A stretch of DNA of 7,182 nucleotides. Source: Spirochaetales bacterium (GTDB lineage: Bacteria > Spirochaetota > Spirochaetia > Sphaerochaetales > Sphaerochaetaceae). Shown one piece after another: positions 1 through 6,250 of the stretch. The notes beneath the pieces are model-generated. The model saw only the letters and a program-made list of their open reading frames with translations. It searched no databases and had not been told where the DNA came from. Position 1 is the stretch's first letter. Every line of letters starts with the position of its first letter. The position numbers and the translations under genes are program-made. Where the stretch lies: contig JALFCJ010000289.1 in the NCBI GenBank assembly GCA_022771185.1, forward strand, positions 1-7,182, given 5' to 3'.

Positions 1-26
1 TATATTGTAAGCAATGAAAAATAATA

Positions 27-46
27 TTTCACTATTTTTCACTATT
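27..46. repeat. 10-bp perfect tandem duplication (TTTCACTATT x2)
   Basis: TTTCACTATT occurs twice head to tail, followed by two further T residues, in the AT-rich non-coding stretch downstream of the MATE gene. The core ATTTTTCACTAT (34-45) recurs as its exact reverse complement at 1559-1570, on the other side of the MATE gene. The rest of positions 1-81 shows no gene, and I could not find a convincing terminator hairpin there for the MATE transcript; TTCTTAAGAA (67-76) is a 10-bp palindrome with no T-tract behind it. Confidence 0.6.
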
Positions 47-81
47 TTGTGTTTGTTGTGTTTATGTTCTTAAGAAATAGC

Positions 82-1467
82 CTACTTAATGACTTTCTTT
101 TCCAGCCATGTACCACTACGGTATCTTAAATAAACCATTATAGCCTTAATAGACCAGTCCACAACCATAGCTATTGTTATTCCAATCACTCCCCATCCCA
201 GCTTTATTCCAAAGAGCCAAGAGAAGAATACTCTACAGACTACTGTAGAGAACAGCGAAGCCCACATTACCCATTTCACATCTCCTGCAGCCCTAAGTCC
301 GTTTGGAAGTGCACTATGAACGGCACAAAGAAGAGCAAAAGCGAAGTTATGGATAAAGACTATTATCATAGTAAGACTCTTTGTTTCAGGAGAGAGTGCA
401 TATCCTGCCAAAACAATTGGAGTAAGAATAAGGAGCAATACATTCCAAAGTACTGAGAACACAAAAGATATTCTCAATAGATAAGAAGAGTAATATTTGG
501 CTGCCTCTTTATCGCCAGATCCCATACATCGCCCGATTACAGTAACAAAACATCTGCCAAGCGCCATAGAGCAGATGGACGACATGGCCCAGAAGTTACT
601 TGCACTGCCGTAAGCGGCGATGGAAGAAGTTCCAAAGGAACTAACCATACTTGTAATCGCTACCTTTGAAAAATGGAACAGGAAGTTTTCTAAAGCTCCT
701 GGGATTGAGATAGATACAATAAGACCGATGATAGGAAAAGAAAGAGGGAAAATGCTTCGAAGAGAGAACGTAACCATATTATCTTTCTTTTTCAGTGCCA
801 CAATCATCACTATTGAGGCTACAACCCTTCCAATGAGAGTAGGAATTGCAACACCCAATACACCAAGATGGAAAATGAATATTCCGATGAAGTTTCCCAC
901 GACGTTGATAGTATTCATCAACACAGACACCTTCATTATTACCTTTGTCTTCCCCATGGCATTGAAGGTTGCAGTGCATGCTGAGTATATCCCTTGAAAG
1001 GGCCATGAGATGGCTGTAACGAATAGATATACGAGAGCTGCATCCATCACGTCTTTCTCAATGGCACCGAAGAGTGATGAGAGTATAGGCTTACGAAACA
1101 AGAGACAGATCAAAGTGATCAAGATGCCGAAGATAAAAGAGACGACGACAAACTGTCCTGCAGCTTTGTCAGCACTATTCTTATCTTTTTTCCCTATATA
1201 TTGGGAGATGACGATACCACCGCCTCCAGCGAGAGCAGACAATACAAAGATAAAAAGAAATGCCAATTGATTAATCAAGCTGACACCGCTGACAGCAGCT
1301 TCTCCTGCATATGAAACCATAAGAGTATCTACAAGCCCCACGAGAGTTGTGAATACCTGTTCCAACAATAAAGGAACCATTATTGCAATAAGAGATTGAG
1401 ATGAGAAAATCTTTCTCTTCTCGTCAAGAGTGTTCTTTGGTTCAAGTTTTTTGATAATGTCCATCAT
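82..1467 (-). CDS. MATE-family multidrug/metabolite efflux transporter
   Basis: A 461-residue inner-membrane protein, the usual MATE length, built of about 12 hydrophobic segments in two similar halves. MATE proteins export organic cations or metabolites in exchange for Na+ or H+; the substrate cannot be read from sequence. The N-lobe starts near residue 22 with SLIAIMVPLLLEQ and VDTLMVS, whose Asp47 sits where NorM-type transporters have the conserved TM1 aspartate (D36 in V. cholerae NorM). The glycine stretch GGGGIVISQYIG (81-92) follows. The C-lobe starts near 243, with Glu260 in PGALENF possibly matching the TM7 acidic residue of NorM, and continues with the family-like GRCMGSGDKEAA (312-323). 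Two adjacent ATGs (1467 and 1464) could start it; GGG at 1473-1471 suits the second slightly better and would shorten the protein by one residue. It lies behind the terminator of the upstream minus-strand operon and has its own candidate promoters, so it is probably a separate transcription unit. Confidence 0.93.
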   Translation of the reverse strand: MMDIIKKLEPKNTLDEKRKIFSSQSLIAIMVPLLLEQVFTTLVGLVDTLMVSYAGEAAVSGVSLINQLAFLFIFVLSALAGGGGIVISQYIGKKDKNSADKAAGQFVVVSFIFGILITLICLLFRKPILSSLFGAIEKDVMDAALVYLFVTAISWPFQGIYSACTATFNAMGKTKVIMKVSVLMNTINVVGNFIGIFIFHLGVLGVAIPTLIGRVVASIVMIVALKKKDNMVTFSLRSIFPLSFPIIGLIVSISIPGALENFLFHFSKVAITSMVSSFGTSSIAAYGSASNFWAMSSICSMALGRCFVTVIGRCMGSGDKEAAKYYSSYLLRISFVFSVLWNVLLLILTPIVLAGYALSPETKSLTMIIVFIHNFAFALLCAVHSALPNGLRAAGDVKWVMWASLFSTVVCRVFFSWLFGIKLGWGVIGITIAMVVDWSIKAIMVYLRYRSGTWLEKKVIK

Positions 1468-1480
1468 TTACCCGGGCATC

Positions 1481-1510
1481 TATATATACTTTTCTCTTAT
1501 ATGGGGTCAA
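1481..1510 (-). promoter_or_regulatory. Candidate sigma-70 promoter P2 of the MATE gene
   Basis: On the minus strand TTGACC (1510-1505) is followed after 16-18 nt by TATATATA (1488-1481), a good -35/-10 pair. The predicted start lies around 1476-1473, which would leave a leader of only about 6-10 nt before the ATG. Either this transcript is nearly leaderless or the upstream candidate P1 is the main promoter. Assigned by inspection only. Confidence 0.5.
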
Positions 1511-1536
1511 TCTATTTACTTAAACTAATCTCTTTT

Positions 1537-1566
1537 ATTATAAAAAATTCCTTTTTCGATAGTGAA
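1537..1566 (-). promoter_or_regulatory. Candidate sigma-70 promoter P1 of the MATE gene
   Basis: On the minus strand a perfect TATAAT (1542-1537) sits 18 nt behind TTCACT (1566-1561), which matches 4 of 6 bases of TTGACA. The predicted start near 1530 gives a leader of about 60 nt. The -35 hexamer lies inside the 12-bp motif shared with positions 34-45 and touches the T-tract of the preceding terminator, so the promoter begins where the upstream operon ends. Confidence 0.4.
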
Positions 1567-1599
1567 AAATCGGCATTATCCTTTTTAGGAATAACGCCG
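1564..1599 (-). terminator. Rho-independent terminator of the pspF-rsmI-trmH-NSS transcript
   Basis: Reading the minus strand, CGGCGTTATTCC pairs with GGATAATGCCG across the loop TAAAAA (hairpin 1599-1571; one mismatch and one bulged base). It is followed at once by ATTTTT (1570-1565). It lies about 20 nt past the stop of the NSS transporter gene. The plus strand has no T-run after the hairpin, so it acts in the minus direction only. Confidence 0.85.
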
Positions 1600-1620
1600 A
1601 AAGCATAGATAGATTATTAC

Positions 1621-2985
1621 TCAGATAAGACCAAGTATCATGACAATTAGAACAAGGACAGGAAGAACGATACCCAAATATATCTTCATTCCTTTATTCC
1701 TCGGCATCCTTATTCCCTTTCCTGTGTTGGCCTCCTCCAAGTATCCGTTCCATCCCCAGCCATTTTTCCAAACGCAGAACAGGATAATGGCGATGGAGCC
1801 TCCAGGGAGAAGAAGATTGGAGACTAAGAAATCCCAGCTGTCAAGAACGCCCTTGCTTCCCAATACCGTAACGCCCTTAAGGAGATTGTTTTCGAGAGTG
1901 CATGGGATGGATAGGATAAGAAGGCCAATAAAGTTAATGACGACGCTCTTTTTTCTTGACCACCCGAAGTTATCCATAAAAGATGCGATGATATTCTCAA
2001 ATACAGCAATTACTGTACTGAGGGCGGCGAATGACATAAAGACAAAGAACAGCGTCCCCCAGACTCTTCCACCCTTCATATTCACAAATACATTGGGAAG
2101 TGTAACGAAGATAAGGGACGGACCTGCATCAGGAGAGACATTAAATGAGAAGCAAGACGGGAAAATTATGAGGCCTGATACTACTGCAACAAATGTATCC
2201 AGGAGCGATATCCTCAATGACTCTGAAAGCAGAGTGTTCTCTTTGGACATATATGTACCGAAGATCTCCATTGCACATATTCCAAGAGAAAGAGTAAAGA
2301 AGGCTTGGTTCATGGCTGCAACCACTACACTCAATATTCCCTTCTCTTTTACAGCAGACAGTGACGGAACAAGATAGAACTTCAATCCCTCTACGGCTCC
2401 AGGCAGCGTCAAAGAGTGGAAAGCTAGGACTATAATGAGAATAAGGAGTCCGCTCATCATTACTTTTGTTATTTTCTCCACTCCATTCTTTAATCCCAAC
2501 GCGCATACAGTTATTCCCAATACTACAGATATGGCCATGAAAATGAGGCTGTCTAGGGGAGAAGAAAGCATATCGGAAAAAACAGAAGCTACAGCCGTCT
2601 TATCCATAGCTTGATTAAAAGTTCCTGTCAAAAACTTCCAGAAATATGAAAGCATCCATCCTGCGACAGAAGTGTAGAACATCATCAATAAGTAGCAGCC
2701 AATGGTGGCAAAGTAACCGATGGAATGCCATTTGGAGCCTTTCTTCTCTATTTCTCTAAATCCCTCGGCCCCGCTCTTTCTACTCTTTCTTCCAACAGCA
2801 AGTTCCATTGTCATAACAGGAACTCCCATAATAAGCAGGAACACCAAATACAAGAGGACAAAAAAACCTCCTCCATTCTCTCCCACAAGGTATGGAAACT
2901 TCCAAACGTTTCCTATCCCTATAGCGCAACCTGCACTTACCAGAATAAAACCAAGTCTAGAGCTGAAACTCTCCCTTTCCTTCAT
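1621..2985 (-). CDS. NSS-family sodium-dependent symporter (LeuT fold, 11 TM)
   Basis: A 454-residue inner-membrane transporter of the neurotransmitter:sodium symporter family, which brings amino acids or related solutes in with Na+. TM1 shows the signature AGCAIGIGNVWKFPY (18-32) followed by GENGGG (35-40). TM6 has QAFFTLSLG (227-235). TM8 has SFAALSTVIAVFE (318-330), where Ala-x-x-Ser-Thr falls on the LeuT Na2-site positions Ala351/Thr354/Ser355, a conservative version of the site. WGWNGYLEEANTGKG (410-424) is the typical C-terminal NSS segment; only one further membrane segment (about 434-453) follows, so this is the 11-TM form known from Tyt1 and MhsT rather than 12-TM LeuT. The ATG at 2985 has a strong ribosome site GGGAGG (3000-2995, 9 nt away) inside the end of the trmH-like gene, which it overlaps by 29 nt. 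A terminator follows at 1564-1599. Substrate unknown. Confidence 0.93.
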   Translation of the reverse strand: MKERESFSSRLGFILVSAGCAIGIGNVWKFPYLVGENGGGFFVLLYLVFLLIMGVPVMTMELAVGRKSRKSGAEGFREIEKKGSKWHSIGYFATIGCYLLMMFYTSVAGWMLSYFWKFLTGTFNQAMDKTAVASVFSDMLSSPLDSLIFMAISVVLGITVCALGLKNGVEKITKVMMSGLLILIIVLAFHSLTLPGAVEGLKFYLVPSLSAVKEKGILSVVVAAMNQAFFTLSLGICAMEIFGTYMSKENTLLSESLRISLLDTFVAVVSGLIIFPSCFSFNVSPDAGPSLIFVTLPNVFVNMKGGRVWGTLFFVFMSFAALSTVIAVFENIIASFMDNFGWSRKKSVVINFIGLLILSIPCTLENNLLKGVTVLGSKGVLDSWDFLVSNLLLPGGSIAIILFCVWKNGWGWNGYLEEANTGKGIRMPRNKGMKIYLGIVLPVLVLIVMILGLI

Positions 2986-3739
2986 TTTTCCTTACCTCCC
3001 TTTCTATCCAATGCTCCATCAAAATAGAAGCTGCAGCAGAAACATTAATAGAGCCTTTTGCTCCATACTGCCTGATAGAGACTCTTCCCAGAGACCTATC
3101 AGCCCTCGACAGGGCCTCTGGAGAGACGCCACTCTCTTCGCTTCCTAAGATACAGACACCTCTTGATGGAAACTCAAAATCCCATAGATCCTTTCCTCCT
3201 AGTTCCAAGGCAAAGACAGGAATATCATCAGGAATGGAGGAAATATCTCTCCACTCCCACTCTACACCCTCTACAGTATCTCTACTGGTCCTAAGTGACC
3301 TTGGATGTAGAGGATCTGCGCTTCCTGGAGCAATGTATATCTTATCTACACCGAAACTCTCAGCAGAGCGGAAGATAGAACCAACATTATATGGGGAGCG
3401 TAAGTGATCAAGATATAATGAGTGGGAAAAGACTCTCCTTTTACTCCAATCTTTCTCACCATTCTCTGTTACGGCATCCCAGTCTGCAGGAGCTTCTCCT
3501 AGAATATATAGAGTGCGATAATATATATCTTCCCATCCCTCTCTTCCACGCCGGAAAAAAAGGAGTATATCATTTTTATCTTTTAGTGTAAGTAGTTCCT
3601 GCGATACCAATAGATCCAGGCACTCTTTAAGGTATGGTTCATCATATATAACACCGGAGTAAGCTTCATGAAAGATAGCTCCCAGCTTTCTCACTCTTAC
3701 CCTGGGCTTAAGAGAGTTAATCTTCTTTATTGTCAGCAT
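2957..3739 (-). CDS. TrmH/SpoU-family RNA 2'-O-ribose methyltransferase
   Basis: A 260-residue cytoplasmic enzyme predicted to transfer methyl from S-adenosylmethionine to a ribose 2'-OH of rRNA or tRNA. The C-terminal half carries all three SpoU (trefoil-knot) motifs: motif 1 LRSPYNVGSIFRSAESFG (113-130, with Asn118 and the likely catalytic Arg124), motif 2 ILGSEESGV (197-205) and motif 3 QYGAKGSINVSAAASILM (224-241). The first 100 or so residues do not look like the L30e-type domain of RlmB and may recognise the RNA; I cannot assign them. The frame is open back to a TTG at 3754, but I chose the ATG at 3739 because GGAG (3752-3749) lies 9 nt before it and nothing comparable precedes the TTG. 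It overlaps the end of rsmI by 23 nt and the start of the NSS gene by 29 nt, so translation is probably coupled. Whether the target is 23S rRNA (RlmB-like) or tRNA (TrmH-like) is open. Confidence 0.9.
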   Translation of the reverse strand: MLTIKKINSLKPRVRVRKLGAIFHEAYSGVIYDEPYLKECLDLLVSQELLTLKDKNDILLFFRRGREGWEDIYYRTLYILGEAPADWDAVTENGEKDWSKRRVFSHSLYLDHLRSPYNVGSIFRSAESFGVDKIYIAPGSADPLHPRSLRTSRDTVEGVEWEWRDISSIPDDIPVFALELGGKDLWDFEFPSRGVCILGSEESGVSPEALSRADRSLGRVSIRQYGAKGSINVSAAASILMEHWIEREVRKNEGKGEFQL

Positions 3740-4424
3740 CGTCCTTTTCTCCAAAGGGCACTACAACGAGAGCAAACTCTCCCTTGATGGAATCACGGGA
3801 TTTAAAAGAGTCGTATATTTCTTCCGGTGTACCGGAGATTATTTCCTCATGAGCCTTTGTCAGCTCACGACCAATTGTAATTTTCTCAACTCCCCCCAAG
3901 TCTTTCAATTCTTCAAGCGTCTTGAGGATTCTAAAGGGAGACTCATAGATAATAAAAGCGTCTCCTCTAGATACGAGCTCTTTAAGCCTTTTCTGTCTCC
4001 TACCTTTTTTGGGAGAGAGAAAGCCTTCGAAGAGAAATGCCTTTCCAATGCGTCCTGCAGCAGAAATAAGGGTGACAGAAGCGCTGGCTCCGGGGATCGG
4101 CACGATTTTGTGGTCGCTTTCGCTTCTCACTCTCTCAACAAGCCTTGCTCCCGGGTCTGATACTCCAGGAGTGCCTGCGTCTGAGCAGTATGCAATGTTC
4201 ATGCCTTGATCCAATAATGCAATTATTCCCTTGGCACTCTCCTCCTCGTTATAGCTATGACAGGCTATTAATCTTTTCTTTATATCGAAGTGTGAAAGAA
4301 GATTAGATGTATGGCGTGTATCTTCACAAGCTATTACATCCACTTCTTTCAGAGTGTTTAATGCTCTAAGCGTAATATCATCAAGGTTCCCTATTGGGGT
4401 TCCTACCATATAAAGTGTTCCCAT
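3717..4424 (-). CDS. rsmI: 16S rRNA (cytidine1402-2'-O)-methyltransferase RsmI
   Basis: RsmI 2'-O-methylates C1402 in the decoding centre of 16S rRNA using S-adenosylmethionine; RsmH adds the N4 methyl to the same base. The tetrapyrrole-methylase-type fold is recognised from GTPIGNLDDITLRA (8-21), CEDTRHT (33-39), YCSDAGTPGVSDPG (79-92), PIPGASA (109-115), FEGFLSPKKGRRQKRL (132-147), the ESPFRI segment (161-166), RELTKAHEE (186-194) and GEFALVVVP (215-223). At 235 residues it is about 50 shorter than E. coli RsmI (286), but the catalytic domain is complete and only a C-terminal extension appears absent. The ATG at 4424 comes 14 nt after the pspF stop and has no strong ribosome site, so it probably depends on readthrough or coupling from pspF. 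Placement directly behind a stress regulator is unusual for this housekeeping gene. Confidence 0.96.
   Translation of the reverse strand: MGTLYMVGTPIGNLDDITLRALNTLKEVDVIACEDTRHTSNLLSHFDIKKRLIACHSYNEEESAKGIIALLDQGMNIAYCSDAGTPGVSDPGARLVERVRSESDHKIVPIPGASASVTLISAAGRIGKAFLFEGFLSPKKGRRQKRLKELVSRGDAFIIYESPFRILKTLEELKDLGGVEKITIGRELTKAHEEIISGTPEEIYDSFKSRDSIKGEFALVVVPFGEKDDADNKED
3749..3752 (-). promoter_or_regulatory. Ribosome-binding site deciding the trmH-like start
   Basis: GGAG on the minus strand, 9 nt before the ATG at 3739 and inside the coding end of rsmI. The alternative TTG start at 3754 overlaps this site and has no Shine-Dalgarno of its own, which argues for the ATG. Confidence 0.6.
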
Positions 4425-4438
4425 ACGTCAATCTTAAC

Positions 4439-5449
4439 CTATTTTGAGTATTCTTTCAGTCTATCCTTATACTTACGATACATTCCTCTGAAACTATCGT
4501 AACTTATACCCATCTCTTCAGCAGCTTTCTTTTGGTTGCCCTCTGTCAGCTTCAGTGCCCTTGATAGGAACGAAACATCCAAGTCTTCATGGGCTCTCTC
4601 CAATGACTCCAAAGGAATGGAAGAGAAAGGATCTTCTTTCTCTTTCTTCTCTTCTTTCCCGATGGAAAGATATGGATTATGAAATGGATCGGTCTCAACA
4701 CTCTCTATCAAACTGCCCTTGGTCCTATATACAGCCCTCTCTACAACGTTCTTAAGCTCTCTTACATTTCCTGGCCACGAATATGATAAAAGCTTCTGCT
4801 CAACTTCCTCGGAGAAGAACGGGATATCATCCCTACCAAGTTCCGATGCCATTCTCACTGCAAAGTTATTTGCTAGTAGGAGAATATCTTCCCCTCTGTA
4901 CCTGAGAGGCGGAACAAAGAGTACATCGAAACTCAATCTATCAAGTAAGTCTTCCTTGAACTTTCCTTCCATAGCCAACTGATGTAAGTCTGCATTAGTA
5001 GCTCCTACAATACGGACATTGGCTATCTTCGTCTCAGAGGAGCCAAGACGCTCATATGTACCATACTCAACTACTCTCAATAGTTTTTCTTGCACAGACA
5101 TAGGAACCAAGCCTATTTCATCAAGAAAAAGTGTTCCACCTTCCGCCTCTTCAAATCTTCCCTTTCTAGAGGCTACAGCTCCCGTGTATGCCCCCTTCTC
5201 TACTCCGAAGAGCTCAGATTCAATAAGGCTCTGAGGGAGGGACGCACAGTTGACAGTAACCAACGGGCCGTCCCAACGCTGCGACATATAGTGGATACGT
5301 CTTGCAGCTACTTCCTTTCCTGTACCTCTTTCTCCTACTATCAAGACAGGCCTATCCACCTTTGCACAAGTTGCAACTTGATCTTGGAACTTCAAGTAGA
5401 CTTCGCTCTCTCCTATTCCCTGTACCGGGGGTGCCATATATCCATTCAT
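4439..5449 (-). CDS. pspF: PspF, sigma-54-dependent activator of the psp operon
   Basis: An enhancer-binding AAA+ ATPase that remodels sigma-54 RNA polymerase at the psp promoter. Like E. coli PspF it lacks any N-terminal sensory domain, and the AAA+ part aligns with E. coli PspF without gaps at an offset of +3 (numbered from the ATG at 5449). Visible are Walker A GERGTGKE (39-46), RWDG with Trp59 (E. coli Trp56, the PspA contact), Asn67 and Glu111 (the Asn-Glu switch), sigma-54-contact loop GAYTGA (86-91; Phe85 of E. coli is Tyr88), Walker B LFLDE (107-111), Arg171 (Arg168 finger) and sensor II WPGNVRE with Arg230. Residue 165 is Lys where E. coli has the second finger Arg162. A Fis-type helix-turn-helix ends the protein (about 303-327: EGNQKKAAEEMGISYDSF). 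Possible starts are GTG 5464, ATG 5449 (AGGTG 12 nt upstream) and ATG 5437 (closest in length to E. coli PspF); all are weakly supported. A TATAGA at 5496-5491 is a weak -10 candidate with no good -35. Confidence 0.95.
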   Translation of the reverse strand: MNGYMAPPVQGIGESEVYLKFQDQVATCAKVDRPVLIVGERGTGKEVAARRIHYMSQRWDGPLVTVNCASLPQSLIESELFGVEKGAYTGAVASRKGRFEEAEGGTLFLDEIGLVPMSVQEKLLRVVEYGTYERLGSSETKIANVRIVGATNADLHQLAMEGKFKEDLLDRLSFDVLFVPPLRYRGEDILLLANNFAVRMASELGRDDIPFFSEEVEQKLLSYSWPGNVRELKNVVERAVYRTKGSLIESVETDPFHNPYLSIGKEEKKEKEDPFSSIPLESLERAHEDLDVSFLSRALKLTEGNQKKAAEEMGISYDSFRGMYRKYKDRLKEYSK

Positions 5450-5473
5450 AGGTAAAAAATACACCTAATGGTC

Positions 5474-5490
5474 AAAGTTGCCAACACTTT
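5474..5490. promoter_or_regulatory. Candidate PspF enhancer/operator (upstream activating sequence)
   Basis: AAAGTTGCCAACACTTT is a near-palindrome: GTTG-C-CAAC at the core, with AAA and TTT outside and two extra bases on one side. Its centre is about 108 bp upstream of the predicted pspA start, within the -80 to -126 range used by PspF sites in E. coli. It also lies between the weak pspF -10 and the pspF start, where binding could repress pspF, as happens in E. coli. The site itself is seen; its role is inferred. A weaker dyad CACA-N10-TGTG lies at 5525-5542. Confidence 0.4.
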
Positions 5491-5562
5491 TCTATACATT
5501 CTAAACATCTGTTTTTATATTGAACACAGCTAATTCTTTGTGCTAAAGTAGTTTGAAGAAAA

Positions 5563-5579
5563 TTGGCACGATGTTTTCA
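5563..5579 (+). promoter_or_regulatory. Sigma-54 (-24/-12) promoter of pspA
   Basis: TTGGCACG (5563-5570) is a perfect -24 element. After the standard GG-N10 spacing the -12 element reads TTTCA (5575-5579) instead of TTGCA, so the usual GC is TC. The predicted start is near 5590, giving a leader of about 19 nt that contains the ribosome site TAAGGAGA (5592-5599), 9 nt before the pspA ATG. Its position beside a divergent pspF gene is strong support. Confidence 0.85.
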
Positions 5580-5608
5580 TTTAGATTTGTGTAAGGAGAA
5601 TAATAAAA

Positions 5609-6250
5609 ATGAGTATTTTCACTAGATTTAAAGACATCGTAAATTCTAATATCAACTCTCTTCTCGATAAGGCGGAAGATCCAGAGAAGATGTTGAGACT
5701 TATGATCGGAGAGATGGAAGACACCGTCATCGATCTTAAGACCACCACAGCTGCAAGAATGGCTGAAGCCATCAGATCTGAAAAGAAAGTGGACGAAGCA
5801 AAGGCAACTGTCGAGAGATGGCAGGCAAGAGCAGAGCTTGCAATCGAAAAGGGAAAAGATGACCTTGCGAGAGAAGCTCTCGTAGAGAAGAAGCACGCTC
5901 AGGAAGTATATGAGAGAGCCCTTGAAAACATTTCCAGCCTTAAGAAATCTGTAGAAGAGGGAAAGGAAGAGATCAGAACTCTTGAAGACAAGATCAAGGC
6001 TGCCAAAGATAAGCTCGCAACACTCCAGAGAGAGCAGGCAAGAGCTCAGGAAAGAAGAGATTCTTCTGTTAACCTCAATGCACGCTTCGAAGAAATGGAG
6101 AATAGAATAAATAGGATGAACGCCTATAATGACCTCTCTAAGAAGAGTGAAGAAAAGAGCGCTGAAGAGAAGTTCAGTGAAATGGAGAAGAACGACGAGA
6201 TCGAGGCAGAGATCGAAAGAATAAAGAAAGAAAAGGGAATTGAAAAATGA
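5609..6250 (+). CDS. pspA: PspA, membrane-protecting effector and inhibitor of PspF
   Basis: PspA (IM30/Vipp1 family, ESCRT-III-like) binds PspF to keep the operon off; under envelope stress it assembles on the inner face of the cytoplasmic membrane to limit proton leakage. The protein is 213 residues against 222 in E. coli. The N-terminal amphipathic helix (1-24) is very like the E. coli one, for example RFKDIVNSNINSLLDKAEDP ending in the conserved Pro25. LRLMIGEMEDT (29-39), WQARAELAIEKGKDDLAREAL (71-91) and the late FEEMENRINRM (160-170) match family blocks. Nearly all the rest is charged coiled coil, and the final segment (about 184-207) gives the last helix. The ATG has the ribosome site TAAGGAGA 9 nt upstream and a sigma-54 promoter at 5563-5579. 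The stop overlaps the next start (ATGA), so the PspB-like protein is probably translationally coupled. Confidence 0.97.
   Translation: MSIFTRFKDIVNSNINSLLDKAEDPEKMLRLMIGEMEDTVIDLKTTTAARMAEAIRSEKKVDEAKATVERWQARAELAIEKGKDDLAREALVEKKHAQEVYERALENISSLKKSVEEGKEEIRTLEDKIKAAKDKLATLQREQARAQERRDSSVNLNARFEEMENRINRMNAYNDLSKKSEEKSAEEKFSEMEKNDEIEAEIERIKKEKGIEK

Noticed and set aside
67..76. TTCTTAAGAA palindrome downstream of the MATE gene
   Set aside because: Ten-base AT-rich palindrome without loop or T-tract; too weak for a terminator and expected by chance in such DNA.
620..1270. Plus-strand open frames inside the MATE gene
   Set aside because: They have no ribosome site or family features, and the minus strand carries an intact 461-residue transporter across the whole stretch.
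1640..2377. 245-codon open frame on the plus strand opposite the NSS transporter gene
   Set aside because: Product has no recognisable domain, is rich in Pro/Arg/Thr as expected of an antisense frame, and the opposite strand encodes a clear NSS transporter.
4424..4438. Possible promoter or terminator in the pspF-rsmI gap
   Set aside because: The gap is only 14 nt and shows neither hairpin nor -10/-35 pair, which fits co-transcription.
5467..5484. TTGGCAAC on the minus strand just before pspF, resembling a sigma-54 -24 element
   Set aside because: At the required GG-N10 spacing the next bases are CA, with no -12 GC, so it does not make a sigma-54 promoter. The same bases are better explained as part of the near-palindrome at 5474-5490.
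5465..5608. Possible small RNA or leader peptide in the divergent region
   Set aside because: The 144 bp is accounted for by the sigma-54 promoter, candidate enhancer and pspA ribosome site; no stable hairpin with a T-run or start-plus-ribosome-site pair was found.
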